Shown in pieces: positions 18,460 to 29,456 of a DNA stretch of 64,000 bases. The stretch is from Paracoccus aerius (GTDB taxonomy: Bacteria; Pseudomonadota; Alphaproteobacteria; Rhodobacterales; Rhodobacteraceae), in assembly GCF_014656455.1 (NCBI RefSeq), contig NZ_BNCL01000005.1, forward strand, positions 62,001 through 126,000, read 5' to 3'. The notes beneath the pieces were generated by a model. The model was given only the letters and a program-made list of their open reading frames with translations. It was not told the origin of the DNA and did not search any database. The translations under genes were made by a program, and so were the position numbers. Position 1 is the stretch's first letter. Each line of letters opens with the position of its first letter.

Positions 18460-20019
18460 ATGAAGACGTTTTCTCCTCGGCACCTTCTGACCGCCTCGGC
18501 ACTGGCCGTGACCGTCGGCCTTGGTTACGCGGCCGCGCAGGATGCGCAGCCCGACATCACGCCCGAGGCCAGCCAGCAGGCGCAAGAGGCGGCCAACAAC
18601 AACGAACCCTTGAAGGCAGAACCCCAGGCCGGCGCGTCCCAGGTCATGCCGGACAGCTTTGCCGATCTGGTCCAGCAGGTCGCCCCTGCGGTCGTCAACA
18701 TCACCACAAGCGCAGTGGTGGCCCAGCCCACCGGCGGCGAGGGCGGCCCGATGTTCCCCGAGGGCAGCCCGTTTTCGGACCTGTTCCGCGACTTCGGCTT
18801 TCCGGGCGTTCCGGGCCAGCCGGGTCAGGGCGGCCCGCGGATGCCGCAGCGGTCCAACGCGCTCGGCTCGGGCTTTGTCATCTCGGCGGATGGCTTCATC
18901 GTCACGAACAACCACGTGATCGAGGGCGCCGACGAGATCGAGATCGAGTTCTATTCGGGCGAAACCCTGCCTGCGACGGTCGTGGGTACCGATCCCAACA
19001 CGGACGTGGCCCTGCTGAAGGTCGAAAGCGACGAGGCGCTGCCCTTCGTGCAGTTCGGCAATTCCGACGAGGCCCGCGTGGGCGACTGGGTGCTGGCGCT
19101 TGGCAACCCGCTGGGGCAGGGTTTCTCGGCCAGTTCGGGGATCGTGTCCGCACGGAACCGCGAACTGTCCGGCACCTATGACGACTACCTGCAGACCGAC
19201 GCCGCCATCAACCGGGGCAACTCGGGCGGGCCGCTGTTCAACCTGCAGGGCGAGGTTGTGGGCGTGAACACCGCGATCCTGTCGCCCAATGGTGGATCGA
19301 TCGGCATCGGCTTCTCGATGGCCTCGAATGTCGTGTCCACGGTCGTGGACCAGTTGCGCGAATTCGGCGAAACCCGCCGCGGCTGGCTGGGCGTCAAGAT
19401 TCAGGACGTGACCCCCGACATGGCCGAGGCGCTTGGCCTGGCCGCCGAAGCGGGCGCGATGGTCACCGACGTGCCCGAAGGCCCCGCGCGCGAGGCCGGG
19501 ATGCGGGCGGGCGATGTGATCACCAGCTTCGCCGGTTCCCCGGTCGAGGATACGCGCAGCCTTGTCCGCCGCGTGGCCGAGGCCCCGGCGGGCGAACCTG
19601 TCGATGTCGTGGTGCAGCGGCAGGACGGCCCCGTCACCCTGTCCGTGACGCTGGGCCGCCGCGAGACTGCCGAGGGCGCCAGCCCCACGCCGTCCGGTTC
19701 GGACCGCGAACCGGCGCAGCAGGACATCCTGGGCCTGTCGCTGTCGGTCCTGACGCCCGAGATGGCGCAGGACATGGGCCTTCCCGATGACGCCAAGGGC
19801 CTGCTGATCCAGGAGGTCGATCCTGAAAGCGAGGCTGCCGAAAAGGGCCTCGCCCCCGGCGACGTCATAACCGAGGCGGGCCAGCAGCCCGTCGCGACCA
19901 TCGCCGACCTGAACGCCCGCATCGACGAGGCGCGCGAGGCCGGACGCAAGTCGCTGCTGGTGCTGGTGCGCCGCGACGGGGAACCGCGCTTCGTCGCCCT
20001 GCCGGTCAGCGAAAGCTGA
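18460..20019 (+). CDS. Do-like periplasmic serine endoprotease (DegP/DegQ/MucD family)
   Basis: A 519-residue exported protease and chaperone. It has a signal peptide (LLTASALAVTVGLGYAAAQ), then a trypsin-like domain with NNHVIEG (His), DPNTDVALLK (Asp) and NRGNSGGPLF (catalytic Ser), then two PDZ domains (about 290-385 and 425-515). It degrades or refolds damaged envelope proteins. Its position after hflKC groups two envelope quality-control units, each closed by its own terminator. DegP versus DegQ cannot be separated by eye. Confidence 0.94.
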   Translation: MKTFSPRHLLTASALAVTVGLGYAAAQDAQPDITPEASQQAQEAANNNEPLKAEPQAGASQVMPDSFADLVQQVAPAVVNITTSAVVAQPTGGEGGPMFPEGSPFSDLFRDFGFPGVPGQPGQGGPRMPQRSNALGSGFVISADGFIVTNNHVIEGADEIEIEFYSGETLPATVVGTDPNTDVALLKVESDEALPFVQFGNSDEARVGDWVLALGNPLGQGFSASSGIVSARNRELSGTYDDYLQTDAAINRGNSGGPLFNLQGEVVGVNTAILSPNGGSIGIGFSMASNVVSTVVDQLREFGETRRGWLGVKIQDVTPDMAEALGLAAEAGAMVTDVPEGPAREAGMRAGDVITSFAGSPVEDTRSLVRRVAEAPAGEPVDVVVQRQDGPVTLSVTLGRRETAEGASPTPSGSDREPAQQDILGLSLSVLTPEMAQDMGLPDDAKGLLIQEVDPESEAAEKGLAPGDVITEAGQQPVATIADLNARIDEAREAGRKSLLVLVRRDGEPRFVALPVSES

Positions 20020-20052
20020 TCGCCAGGGGCGCAGGCCCGGCAAGCATGACTG

Positions 20053-20084
20053 AAAGGGCGGCCCGGAAGTTCGGGCCGCCCTTT
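20053..20084 (+). terminator. Strong hairpin terminator after the Do-like protease
   Basis: AAAGGGCGGCCCG (20053-20065) pairs over 13 bases with CGGGCCGCCCTTT (20072-20084) around the loop GAAGTT. It lies 34 bases after the protease stop. Confidence 0.85.
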
Positions 20085-20131
20085 GCATGACCGGCCGACA
20101 GGAGGGCCAGGGACCGAAAGGAGATCCAGGT

Positions 20132-21062
<931 letters not shown>

Positions 21063-21779
21063 TCACTTCAGCAGCGACAGCGCCTGGCCCAGGTCGATTG
21101 CGCCGTCATAAAGCGCCCGGCCCGAGATTGCTCCGGCGATGACCTGCGTGCCGGCAAGCGCCCGCAGGTCGTCCAGCGACGAAACCCCGCCCGAGGCGAT
21201 CACCGGGATGCTGACCGCGCGGGCTAGCGCCTCGGTCGCGGCGATGTTGGGGCCTTGCATCGCGCCGTCGCGGTCGATGTCGGTATAGATGATCGCGGCG
21301 ACGCCCGCGTCCTCGAACCGGCGGGCAAGATCGGTCGCCATCACCTCGGTCTCGGTCGCCCAGCCACGGGTCGCGACACGGCCCCCGCGCGCGTCGATGC
21401 CGACCGCGATCCGGCCCGGAAAGGCTGCGGCCGCCTGCCGCACCAGGTCGGGGTTTTCCACCGCGACAGTGCCCAGGATCACCCGCGACAGGCCCTTGTC
21501 CAGCCAGCCTTCGATCGTCGCCATGTCGCGGATGCCGCCGCCAAGCTGGGCGGGTATGTCTATGGCGGCCAGGATCGCCTCGACCGCCGCGCCATTGACG
21601 GGACGGCCTGCGAAGGCGCCGTTCAGGTCCACCAGATGCAGCCATTCCGCGCCCGCATCCTGGAAGGCGCGCGCCTGCGCCGCCGGGTCGGTACCGAAGA
21701 CGGTCGCGGCCTCCATCTCTCCGCGCAGCAGGCGTACGCAGTTGCCGTCCTTCAGGTCGATGGCGGGATAAAGGATCAT
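21063..21779 (-). CDS. hisA: HisA, phosphoribosylformimino-5-aminoimidazole carboxamide ribotide isomerase
   Basis: A 238-residue TIM barrel of histidine biosynthesis, carrying out the Amadori rearrangement of Pro[11 protein letters not shown] carries the N-terminal catalytic Asp and [14 protein letters not shown] the second one; QLGGGIRD and [10 protein letters not shown] form phosphate-binding loops. The start is the ATG at 21779. In many relatives hisA lies among hisH, hisF or hisE; here it stands alone between a ferredoxin gene and a DUF2147 gene. Confidence 0.95.
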   Translation of the reverse strand: MILYPAIDLKDGNCVRLLRGEMEAATVFGTDPAAQARAFQDAGAEWLHLVDLNGAFAGRPVNGAAVEAILAAIDIPAQLGGGIRDMATIEGWLDKGLSRVILGTVAVENPDLVRQAAAAFPGRIAVGIDARGGRVATRGWATETEVMATDLARRFEDAGVAAIIYTDIDRDGAMQGPNIAATEALARAVSIPVIASGGVSSLDDLRALAGTQVIAGAISGRALYDGAIDLGQALSLLK

Positions 21780-21925
21780 GGCACGGCCTCCTGGTTCGCG
21801 GATCGCGCTTCCTTTGCCATGCGGACGGGCGGAACGGAAGGGCGGGCCGCGACCTGACGTCACGCTTGCCAGAATCCGGGCGCCCCCCGCAGCATCCGCC
21901 CATCCCAGGGAGGAGGGAAACCACC

Positions 21926-22309
21926 ATGCGCCACATCATCATCGCCGCAGTTCTTTCGCTTGCCGCCACCGTCGCCACCGCCGACCCGATCGAGGGGATC
22001 TGGCAAACCCAGCCGGACGAGGGCGCCTTTGCCCATGTCACCATCGCGCCCTGCGGCCAGGCCTATTGCGGAACCATCACCCGCGCCTTCAAGGACCGGG
22101 CGGAATACCAGTCGCCCAATGTCGGCCGCCAGATCGTCATCGACATGGCGCCCCAGGGTGGCGGCAACTATTCGGGCAAGGTCTGGCGGCCCGCCAATGA
22201 CAAGATCTACAATGGCAAGGCCAGTGTCCAGGGCGACCGGATGAGCCTGTCGGGCTGCGTCGCCGGCGGGCTGATCTGCAAAAGCCAGACCTGGGCGCGG
22301 GTGCAATGA
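21926..22309 (+). CDS. DUF2147 family secreted protein (copy 1)
   Basis: A 127-residue protein with a clean signal peptide ([19 protein letters not shown]) and the DUF2147 core: [55 protein letters not shown]. The fold is probably a small periplasmic beta-barrel like lipocalin-type proteins; function unknown. AGGAGGGAAA precedes the ATG at 21926. A paralogue is at 45683-46078. The paired cysteines (PCGQAYCG and GCVAGGLIC) may form disulfides. Confidence 0.88.
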   Translation: MRHIIIAAVLSLAATVATADPIEGIWQTQPDEGAFAHVTIAPCGQAYCGTITRAFKDRAEYQSPNVGRQIVIDMAPQGGGNYSGKVWRPANDKIYNGKASVQGDRMSLSGCVAGGLICKSQTWARVQ

Positions 22310-22408
22310 CCAGCCGCCCTTGTCGATGACCGCCAAGGCGGCACCTAGGTGATCCGGCGCCTGCCGGACCCTGGGGTATGACTTTATCTACAGGTCCGGC
22401 AGTTTTTC

Positions 22409-23218
22409 ATGGCAAGACAGGCAGACCCCGTGTTCATGTCACGAAAGTGTCATGTTCATGTTTGGGGTTTGCTCGTCATGTTATACGACCGTTCGGAACC
22501 GCTGGTTCCAGCATCCGGAAACTCAGTCTGGCGCATTGCCCTGATGGACCGCCCGACTTTTGTCGTCGCAACCGCACTTATCGGCGGAATTGCAGCTCTG
22601 GTCCTGATCAACCTTGTGCTGGACGGTATGAGGGCGTCGCCTGACGACTGGGAAACAGTTCCTGCCCGCCTTTACGGGATGGTCCATATTGGTGCCGAAC
22701 GATCACTGGCGGAAAGCTATAACTACGGGCTGGCCTTTGGCGCCGGGATCATGTTCCTGGCGGCGGGGATCTCTTCCAGGTCCAGAACCTGCCTCGCGAT
22801 GGCCGGGGCCATGATGATCGCGTGGTTTGATGATTCAGGCCAGTATCACGAGCGAATGGGAACGGTCTTTGCCGAAAGCCTGCCAACGCTCAGGTTCATG
22901 GCCCTGGACGCCCATACCTTGGGGGAACTGTTCGGCTGGCTGACGATCGGCATCGTCTTCGCCGGACTTTTCCTCTGGGCAAGCCGACGGTTCGACCGGA
23001 TCGACCGCATCGTCGTCAAACTGGTCAAGGGGCCGCTGCTTCTGTTGATCGCCTGCGCCAGCATCGTCGATCTTGTCCATGCCTTGGCGGGCGGCGTGCT
23101 TCTCAGCTACCTGTTCCTCTACCTCGAGGACGGAGGAGAAATGCTGGCGATGGCTTTGCTTGCCACCGCCAGCCTTTATCTTGCCCGGAATGTCGAGCGA
23201 ATCGACGACAAACCCTAA
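22409..23218 (+). CDS. Polytopic membrane protein of unknown function
   Basis: I do not recognise this protein. It has about six hydrophobic stretches: [82 protein letters not shown] with the following strand, and [15 protein letters not shown]. Between helices 3 and 4 lies a [17 protein letters not shown] loop. The start is uncertain: 22409, 22436, 22478 and 22544 are all possible, none with a good ribosome binding site, and the first membrane helix follows Met46 (22544). Base composition is a little less GC-rich than its neighbours. The stop overlaps convergent sqdB by four bases. Confidence 0.65.
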   Translation: MARQADPVFMSRKCHVHVWGLLVMLYDRSEPLVPASGNSVWRIALMDRPTFVVATALIGGIAALVLINLVLDGMRASPDDWETVPARLYGMVHIGAERSLAESYNYGLAFGAGIMFLAAGISSRSRTCLAMAGAMMIAWFDDSGQYHERMGTVFAESLPTLRFMALDAHTLGELFGWLTIGIVFAGLFLWASRRFDRIDRIVVKLVKGPLLLLIACASIVDLVHALAGGVLLSYLFLYLEDGGEMLAMALLATASLYLARNVERIDDKP

Positions 23219-24378
23219 GCCGTCCGCCATTGCGACACGCAAGGGATCTTGTCCCGGTCGCAGCGGTCGGCGTATTTGCGGGCGATTTCCTGCACCTCGG
23301 CCAGCAGGCCGTCGGCCAGCTTGATCGGCTCGAGCCCCATGCCAAGGAAGCGGTCGTTGGCGACGTGCAGGTCGTTCTCGTCCGCCTCGTTGCGGGGGTT
23401 CTTCAGGAAGGCGACCTCGACCCCGGTCTGGTCGGCGATCATCTGCGCCAGGTCGCGGACGCGATGCGTTTCGGTCATCTGGTTCAGGATGTTGACCCGG
23501 TCGCCCTTGGCAGGCGGGTTGGTCAGCGCCAGTTCGATGCAGCGGCAGGTGTCCTGGATGTGGATAAAGGCGCGGGTCTGGCCGCCCGTTCCATGCACCG
23601 TCAGCGGATAGCCGATGGCCGCCTGCATCAGGAAGCGGTTCAGCACCGTGCCGTAGTCGCCGTCATAGTCGAAGCGGTTGATCAGCCGGTCGTCGAGGCG
23701 CGTTTCCTCGGTCTGGGTGCCCCAGACGATGCCCTGATGCAGGTCGGTGATCCGGACCTTGTCGTTCTTGTTGTAGTAGAAGAAGAACAGCTGATCCTGG
23801 GTCTTGGTCATGTGATAGATCGACCCGGGATTGGCAGGATACAGGATTTCCTGCCGGTGGGGGCCGTTCTCGGTCTCGACCAGGACATCCAGGTATCCTT
23901 CGGGGATCTTCATGCCCGCCGTGCCATAGCCATAGACGCCCATGGTGCCCAGGTGGACCAGGTGGATGTCCTGGCCGCTTTCGACGATCGCGGCCAGCAC
24001 GTCGTTCGTGGCGTTCAGGTTGTTGTTGACCGTGTACCGCTTGTGCCAGCTGGATTTCATCGAATAGGGCGCGGCGCGCTGTTCGGCGAAATGGATCACC
24101 GCGTCGGGCTTTTCGTCGCGCAGCAGGGTCAGCAGGCGGTGGTAATGCTTGCCCACCGTGAAGTTCTCGACCCGGATGGTGTGGTTGGTCAGTTCGTGCC
24201 AGGCCTTCACGCGTTCGCCCAGGGGGCGGATCGGGGTCAGGCTGTTCACCTCAAGTTCGACGTCGATCTTGCGGCGCGACAGGTTGTCCACGATGATGAC
24301 GTCATGGCCCCGCGCCGAAAGATGCAGTGCCGTCGGCCATCCGCAGAAGCCGTCTCCACCCAGAACGATGATCTTCAT
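23215..24378 (-). CDS. sqdB: UDP-sulfoquinovose synthase (sulfolipid biosynthesis)
   Basis: A 387-residue SDR-family enzyme starting with the NAD-binding [15 protein letters not shown], then [19 protein letters not shown], the [12 protein letters not shown] segment, and a C-terminal [14 protein letters not shown] block. This is the SqdB signature: it converts UDP-glucose and sulfite into UDP-sulfoquinovose, headgroup donor of the sulfolipid SQDG. The Tyr-x3-Lys pair of SDR enzymes is seen as YHMTK. ATG 24378 has an AGGCAGG site. No sqdA, sqdC, sqdD or sqdX gene is nearby, so the final transferase must be encoded elsewhere. Confidence 0.9.
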   Translation of the reverse strand: MKIIVLGGDGFCGWPTALHLSARGHDVIIVDNLSRRKIDVELEVNSLTPIRPLGERVKAWHELTNHTIRVENFTVGKHYHRLLTLLRDEKPDAVIHFAEQRAAPYSMKSSWHKRYTVNNNLNATNDVLAAIVESGQDIHLVHLGTMGVYGYGTAGMKIPEGYLDVLVETENGPHRQEILYPANPGSIYHMTKTQDQLFFFYYNKNDKVRITDLHQGIVWGTQTEETRLDDRLINRFDYDGDYGTVLNRFLMQAAIGYPLTVHGTGGQTRAFIHIQDTCRCIELALTNPPAKGDRVNILNQMTETHRVRDLAQMIADQTGVEVAFLKNPRNEADENDLHVANDRFLGMGLEPIKLADGLLAEVQEIARKYADRCDRDKIPCVSQWRTA

Positions 24379-24490
24379 GAACCTGCCTATCAAGGACCGC
24401 GTTTCGGCGTCTTGTAGAATGCCGAAATGGCGGATGCCATAGCTGCCATGCAGGTGACATCCGGCTGTCGCAATCGCCCGCCGACAGGCG

Positions 24491-25507
24491 TCAGCCCCGC
24501 GGGTCTATCAGCCGGGCCAGGACCGCGTCGCGGGTGATGCAGCCGCCGCCCTGAACGGGCAGGGCGGTCCTGCCAGACAGAAGGCCCATCACCTCGCGCA
24601 CGGGCATGTCGCGGGGGACAGGATCGCCCGGCGCGTCGCCCGGCTGGACAACATCGGCGGCGGTCAGCACACCAAGCGGGTTCATGTGGGCCACGAAATC
24701 GGCCACATACTCGTTCACCGGGTTGGCGATGATCTCTCGCGCGGTGCCGATCTGGACGATGCGGCCGCCTTCCATCAGGGCGATGCGGTTGCCCAGCTTG
24801 AAGGCCTCGTCCAGGTCATGGCTGACGAAGATGATGGTGCGGCGCGTCTTGGCCTGAAGTTCCAGCAATTCGTCCTGAAGCCTGGCGCGGATCAGCGGGT
24901 CAAGCGCGCTGAAGGGTTCGTCCATCAGCAGGATCGGCGCCTCGGTCGCGAAGGCGCGGGCCAGGCCCACGCGCTGCTGCATCCCGCCCGACAGGTCTCC
25001 CACCTTGCGTTCGGCCCAATCGTCCAGCCCCACCGTCGCAAGCTGCTGGTCCACGCGCGCCTTGCGTTCGGCGGCGGGCATCCCCGCCAGTTCCAGGCCC
25101 AAACCCACGTTCTCGCGGACGGTGCGCCAGGGCAGGAGGCCGAATTGCTGAAAGACCATCGCCACGTGGCGCAGGCGGATGTCGCGCAGCGCCCGCTTGC
25201 CCGCCCCGCTGACCGAGATCATCTTGCCGCCGTCCCAGACCCGCACCTCGCCCCGGCAGACATGGTTCAGGGCGTTGACCGCGCGCAGCAGCGTCGACTT
25301 GCCGGACCCGGACAGGCCCATCAGCACGAGGATCTCGCCCTGCTGGACGTTCAGGCTGCAATCATGGACGCCCAGGACCTGGCCGGTGGCCGACCGAATC
25401 TCTCCGCGTTCCTTGCCCTGGTCCATCATCGGCAGGGCCTGTTCGGGATGGTCGCCGAAGACGATGCTGACGCGGTCGAATTCGACGGCATTGGGTATGC
25501 TGTTCAT
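24491..25507 (-). CDS. choV: Choline ABC transporter, ATP-binding subunit
   Basis: A 338-residue ATPase of the ProV/OpuA type. It has Walker [10 protein letters not shown], a Q-loop in [10 protein letters not shown], the signature [14 protein letters not shown], Walker [13 protein letters not shown] and the switch His in VSHDLDEA. After the ATPase domain (to about 275) come about 60 residues in place of a full CBS pair, ending [16 protein letters not shown]. The ATG overlaps the choW stop (25504-25507). The choXWV order next to bet genes supports choline as substrate; related systems move betaine. Confidence 0.92.
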   Translation of the reverse strand: MNSIPNAVEFDRVSIVFGDHPEQALPMMDQGKERGEIRSATGQVLGVHDCSLNVQQGEILVLMGLSGSGKSTLLRAVNALNHVCRGEVRVWDGGKMISVSGAGKRALRDIRLRHVAMVFQQFGLLPWRTVRENVGLGLELAGMPAAERKARVDQQLATVGLDDWAERKVGDLSGGMQQRVGLARAFATEAPILLMDEPFSALDPLIRARLQDELLELQAKTRRTIIFVSHDLDEAFKLGNRIALMEGGRIVQIGTAREIIANPVNEYVADFVAHMNPLGVLTAADVVQPGDAPGDPVPRDMPVREVMGLLSGRTALPVQGGGCITRDAVLARLIDPRG

Positions 25508-26352
25508 TTGCGGCCCTCCATCCGCAGCATCCGGTCCAGAAGGATCGCCACCACGACGATCACGAAGCCCGATTCGAACCCCAGCGAGGTGTTCACGCTG
25601 TTCAGCGCTCGGACCACCGGCACCCCAAGGCCGGACGCGCCCACAAGCGCGGCGATCACGACCATCGACAGCGACAGCATGATGGTCTGGTTCAGGCCCG
25701 CCATGATCTGGGGCAAGGCGCTTGGCAGTTCGACCTTCCACAGAAGCTGGCGGGGCGTCGCGCCAAAGGCGGTGGCGGCCTCGACCAGGGCGGGCGGGGT
25801 GGAGGCAATGCCAAGCTGGGTCAGCCGGATCGGCGCGGGCAGCACGAAGATCACCGTCGCCAGCAGGCCCGGCACCATGCCGATGCCGAAAAAGACGATG
25901 GCGGGAATCAGATAGACGAAGGTCGGCAGCGTCTGCATCAGGTCCAGCACAGGCCGCATCCAGGCGTAAAGCCGGGGCCGATGCGCGGCGGCGATGCCCA
26001 CCGGCACACCGATCGCCATGCAGACCAGGCAGGCTGCCAGGACCAGGGTCAGTGATTGCTGCATCTCCTCCCAATAGCCCTGGTTCAGCACGAACAGCAG
26101 GCCGGCCGCCACCAGCAGGCAGGTCTTCCAGTTGCGCTGCAAAAGCCAGGTCAGCGCCACGGACAGCAGGATGAACAGAAAGGGATGAGGCGCCTCCAAC
26201 GCGGCGAGGATCCGGCCGATCAGCCAATCGAGCGCGTTCGAGATCGTATTGAACAGCCCGGCAGCATTGGCGTTCAGCCAGTCGAAAACCGTCTTGGCGG
26301 TTCGTCCCACCGGGATCTTGTTATCCGTCACCAACGCCGTCAGCTGCTCCAT
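25504..26352 (-). CDS. choW: Choline ABC transporter, permease subunit
   Basis: A 282-residue inner-membrane permease (ProW-like) with about six to seven helices and the cytoplasmic coupling loop EAATAFGATPRQLLWKVELPSALPQIMAG, read here as positions near 195-222. The N-terminal 50 residues are amphipathic, as in ChoW. It sits between choX (57 bp gap) and choV (four-base overlap), forming a single operon divergent from betIBA. Confidence 0.93.
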   Translation of the reverse strand: MEQLTALVTDNKIPVGRTAKTVFDWLNANAAGLFNTISNALDWLIGRILAALEAPHPFLFILLSVALTWLLQRNWKTCLLVAAGLLFVLNQGYWEEMQQSLTLVLAACLVCMAIGVPVGIAAAHRPRLYAWMRPVLDLMQTLPTFVYLIPAIVFFGIGMVPGLLATVIFVLPAPIRLTQLGIASTPPALVEAATAFGATPRQLLWKVELPSALPQIMAGLNQTIMLSLSMVVIAALVGASGLGVPVVRALNSVNTSLGFESGFVIVVVAILLDRMLRMEGRK

Positions 26353-26409
26353 GCGGACATCCTTGCTCCGTTGTTATGGCTTGTTCGGTCGTGGCGCGCG
26401 GCCCGGCGG

Positions 26410-27351
26410 TCAGCCGGACAGCGCCTCGGTCAGCGCGGCCTGGGCGTCATTGCCGTCAAAGGTCGTCACGCCGTCCAGCCAGGGGGTCGCGGCATCGGGA
26501 TTGGCCGAAAGCCATGCCTTGGCGGCGTCCATCGGATCCTGCCCGTCGTTCAGGATCATGCCCATGATCTCGTTCTCCATGGGCAGGGTGAATTCCAGGT
26601 TCTGCAGGAACTTGCCGACATTCGGGCATTCCTGGACATAGCCCTGGCGGGTGTTGGTACGCACCTCGGCGCCGCCCAGGTCGGGGCCGAAGATTTCGTC
26701 GCCGCCGGTCAGGTAGGTCATCTCGAACTGGGCGTTCATCGGATGGGGTTCCCAGCCCAGGAAGACGATCGGCTGGCCCGCCGCATCGGCGCGGGCGACC
26801 TGCGCCAGCATCCCCTGTTCGCTGGATTCAACCACCTCGAAGGTGCCAAGGCCGAACTGGTCTTCGGCCACCATCTCCAGCAGCAGGCGGTTGCCGTCGT
26901 TGCCCGGCTCGATGCCATAGATCTGGCCGGACAGGGCGTCCTTGTGTTCCGCGATCTTGCCGAAATCGGTGATGCCCAGGTCGGCGCCCGCCTTGTTCGT
27001 GGCCAGCGTGTATTTCGCACCCGTCAGGTTGGTGCGGACCGTGTCCACCGTGCCCGCGTCGCGATAGGGGGCGATGTCGGCCTCCATCGTGGGCATCCAG
27101 TTGCCCAGGAAGACGTCCACGTCATCGGTGGAAAGGGCCGTATAGGTCACAGGCACCGACAGCAGCTTCGTCTCGGTCTCGTATCCCAAAGCCTGCAACA
27201 CGGTCGAGGCAAGGGCCGTCGTCGCCGTGATGTCGGACCAACCCACATCGGACAGGACCACCTGGCGGCATTGGTCCGGTTCGGCGGCCAGGACGGGTCC
27301 GGCAAGTGCGGCGCCCATCACCACGGAAAGGGTCAGGCTTTTGCGGATCAT
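26410..27351 (-). CDS. choX: Choline ABC transporter, substrate-binding protein
   Basis: A 313-residue periplasmic binding protein with a signal peptide (MIRKSLTLSVVMGAALAGPVLA). Tryptophans and tyrosines placed like the aromatic choline-binding box of ChoX are visible in VGWSDITATTA, LGNWMPTM, DIAPYRD and LGWEPHPMN. The protein binds choline, and in relatives acetylcholine, and delivers it to ChoW. It is the first gene of choXWV, and its promoter region contains the BetI-like operator. Confidence 0.93.
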   Translation of the reverse strand: MIRKSLTLSVVMGAALAGPVLAAEPDQCRQVVLSDVGWSDITATTALASTVLQALGYETETKLLSVPVTYTALSTDDVDVFLGNWMPTMEADIAPYRDAGTVDTVRTNLTGAKYTLATNKAGADLGITDFGKIAEHKDALSGQIYGIEPGNDGNRLLLEMVAEDQFGLGTFEVVESSEQGMLAQVARADAAGQPIVFLGWEPHPMNAQFEMTYLTGGDEIFGPDLGGAEVRTNTRQGYVQECPNVGKFLQNLEFTLPMENEIMGMILNDGQDPMDAAKAWLSANPDAATPWLDGVTTFDGNDAQAALTEALSG

Positions 27352-27367
27352 GCGAGGCTCCCTGTTC

Positions 27368-27387
27368 TTGATTGGTCAGTCAATTAA
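27368..27387. promoter_or_regulatory. Candidate BetI operator between choX and betI
   Basis: The 20-base stretch TTGATTGGTCAGTCAATTAA contains the inverted repeat ATTG-N5-CAAT and closely resembles the BetI box of the enterobacterial and rhizobial bet regulons as I remember it (TTGATTGGACGTTCAATATAA). It lies 17 bases upstream of choX and 50 bases upstream of betI, well placed to repress both directions until choline is present. Confidence 0.7.
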
Positions 27388-27437
27388 AGTTACATAGGAC
27401 CTGAATAGCAACCTTATTTTTCGAAGCAGGTGCCACA

Positions 27438-28004
27438 TTGCCCAAGATCGGGGCCGAGCCTATCCGAAAAGCGGCACTAATCAACGCCACGATCTTCGAG
27501 ATCGGGCGGGCCGGTTCTCTGGATGTCACAGTGGCGCAGATCGCCCGCCGCGCAGGCATGTCGCCGGCGCTTGCGCATCATTACTTCGGGTCCAAGGAAC
27601 AGATTTTCCTGGCCGCGATGCGCTATATCCTGCGGGTCTATGGCCGGTCGGTGGCGGAACGGCTGCCGGGCCACGGACGGCGCGGGCGGCTGGACGCGAT
27701 CATCGGCGCCAGCTTCGCGCCCCAGAACTTCCAGCGGGAAACGGTCAGCGCCTGGCTGAACTTCTATGCCCTGGCGCTGATCAACCCCGAAGCCGGGCGC
27801 CTGCTGCGGGTCTATCACTTTCGCCTGCGGTCGAACCTGATGCTGGCGCTGCGGCCGCTGACCAGCGAGCCGGCCCAGGTTGCCGAGACCCTGGGCGCGC
27901 TGATCGACGGCCTTTACCTGCGCGCCGTCCTGACTCCGGGCGGCATCGACGCCCAAACCGCCGAAAAGCTGATCTTCGATTATCTGGATGAAACCCTGAC
28001 ATGA
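27438..28004 (+). CDS. betI: Choline-responsive transcriptional repressor BetI (TetR family)
   Basis: A 188-residue TetR-type regulator with a helix-turn-helix at about 30-55 ([20 protein letters not shown]) and the BetI-like body ([31 protein letters not shown]). BetI represses bet genes until choline binds. The apparent start is a TTG at 27438 with an AGCAGG site upstream; there is no in-frame ATG before the DNA-binding domain. A rare start may keep repressor levels low. Its stop overlaps the betB ATG (28001-28004). Confidence 0.92.
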   Translation: MPKIGAEPIRKAALINATIFEIGRAGSLDVTVAQIARRAGMSPALAHHYFGSKEQIFLAAMRYILRVYGRSVAERLPGHGRRGRLDAIIGASFAPQNFQRETVSAWLNFYALALINPEAGRLLRVYHFRLRSNLMLALRPLTSEPAQVAETLGALIDGLYLRAVLTPGGIDAQTAEKLIFDYLDETLT

Positions 28005-29446
28005 CCCACGACGCCCAACCCAAGGCCAGCCTGTTCATCGACGGACGCTTCGTCGAAGGCGAGGGCGCGGTCCTGCCCGTCCTTTATCCCTATACCGGCG
28101 AGGAAATCGCATCCCTGCGCGAGGCATCGGCGAATCAGGTGGCCCAAGCCTGCCAGGCAGCCGCACGGGCCCAGCCCGGATGGGCCGCGATGGCGTCCGC
28201 CGACAGGGGCCGCGTGCTGTCCCGTGCCGCACAGATCATCCGCGACCGCAACGAGGAATTGTCCCGGCTGGAGACGCTGGATACCGGCAAGCCCATTCAG
28301 GAAACGCTGGTGGCCGACTGGGCATCCGGGGCTGCGGCGCTGGAGTTCTTTGGCGGGCTGGCCGCCACCGTGACGGGCCAGATGATTCCCTTGGGCCGCG
28401 ACTGGGCCTATACCCGGCGCGAGGCGCTGGGCGTCTGCGCGGGCATCGGCGCCTGGAACTATCCCAGCCAGATCGCCTGCTGGAAGGCCGCCCCCGCGCT
28501 TGCCATGGGCAATGCGATGGTCTTCAAGCCGTCCGAGGAAACGCCGCTGGGCGCGTTGAAGCTGGCCGAGATCCTGCTGGAGGCCGGCGCGCCGCCGGGC
28601 ATCTTCAACGTGGTGCAGGGGCGCGGCCAGGTCGGCGCCGCGCTTGTGACCGACCCATGCGTCGCCAAGGTCTCGCTCACCGGATCGGTCCCCACCGGCC
28701 GCCGCGTCTATGCCGCCGCGGCCGAAGGGATGCGCCACGTCACGATGGAACTTGGCGGCAAGTCGCCGCTGATCGTGTTCGACGATGCCAGCCTGGACGA
28801 TGCCGTTGGCGCGGCGATCCTGGCCAACTTCTATTCCTCTGGGCAGATCTGTTCCAACGGCACGCGGGTGTTTTTGCAGCAGGGGATCGCGCAGCGGTTC
28901 CTGGCCCGGCTGGCGGAACGGCTGGCGACGATCCGCACGGGCGACCCGCTGGACCCGAACACGCAATTCGGCCCGATCATCAACGGCACCCAGGCTGCCA
29001 AGATCCGCGCGGCGATCACTGCCGGGCAGGACGCAGGTGCGCGGCTGGTCTGCGGCGGCGCGGGCGAAGGGGCGTTCATCCCGCCCACCGTCTTTGCCGA
29101 CGCCACCGACGACATGACCATCACCCGCGACGAAATCTTCGGCCCGGTGATGACCGCCCTGACCTTTGCCGACGAATCCGAGGTCGTGGCCCGCGCCAAT
29201 GCCACCGGCTTCGGGCTGGCCGCCGGTGTCTTCACACAGGATCTCACCCGCGCGCATCGGGTGGTCGCCGCGCTGGAAGCAGGCACCTGCTGGATCAACG
29301 CCTATAACCTGACCCCGGTCGAGATGCCCTTCGGCGGCGTCAAGATGTCGGGCCTGGGGCGCGAGAACGGCACCGCCGCGATCGAGCATTATTCGCAACT
29401 CAAGACCGTTTATGTCGGGATGGGCGCCGTCGAGGCGCCGTATTAG
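28001..29446 (+). CDS. betB: Betaine-aldehyde dehydrogenase
   Basis: A 481-residue NAD(P)-dependent aldehyde dehydrogenase. [10 protein letters not shown] and [11 protein letters not shown] bind the cofactor, ELGGKSP carries the general-base Glu, and [13 protein letters not shown] the catalytic Cys. It oxidises betaine aldehyde to glycine betaine, the osmoprotectant. It is coupled to betI by a four-base overlap, with betA 10 bases downstream. Confidence 0.95.
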   Translation: MTHDAQPKASLFIDGRFVEGEGAVLPVLYPYTGEEIASLREASANQVAQACQAAARAQPGWAAMASADRGRVLSRAAQIIRDRNEELSRLETLDTGKPIQETLVADWASGAAALEFFGGLAATVTGQMIPLGRDWAYTRREALGVCAGIGAWNYPSQIACWKAAPALAMGNAMVFKPSEETPLGALKLAEILLEAGAPPGIFNVVQGRGQVGAALVTDPCVAKVSLTGSVPTGRRVYAAAAEGMRHVTMELGGKSPLIVFDDASLDDAVGAAILANFYSSGQICSNGTRVFLQQGIAQRFLARLAERLATIRTGDPLDPNTQFGPIINGTQAAKIRAAITAGQDAGARLVCGGAGEGAFIPPTVFADATDDMTITRDEIFGPVMTALTFADESEVVARANATGFGLAAGVFTQDLTRAHRVVAALEAGTCWINAYNLTPVEMPFGGVKMSGLGRENGTAAIEHYSQLKTVYVGMGAVEAPY

Positions 29447-29456
29447 GGGGATCGCC

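Noticed and set aside
22353..22368. TCCGGC/GCCGGA hairpin after DUF2147 copy 1 as terminator
   Set aside because: Only six base pairs and no T-tract; common by chance at this GC content.
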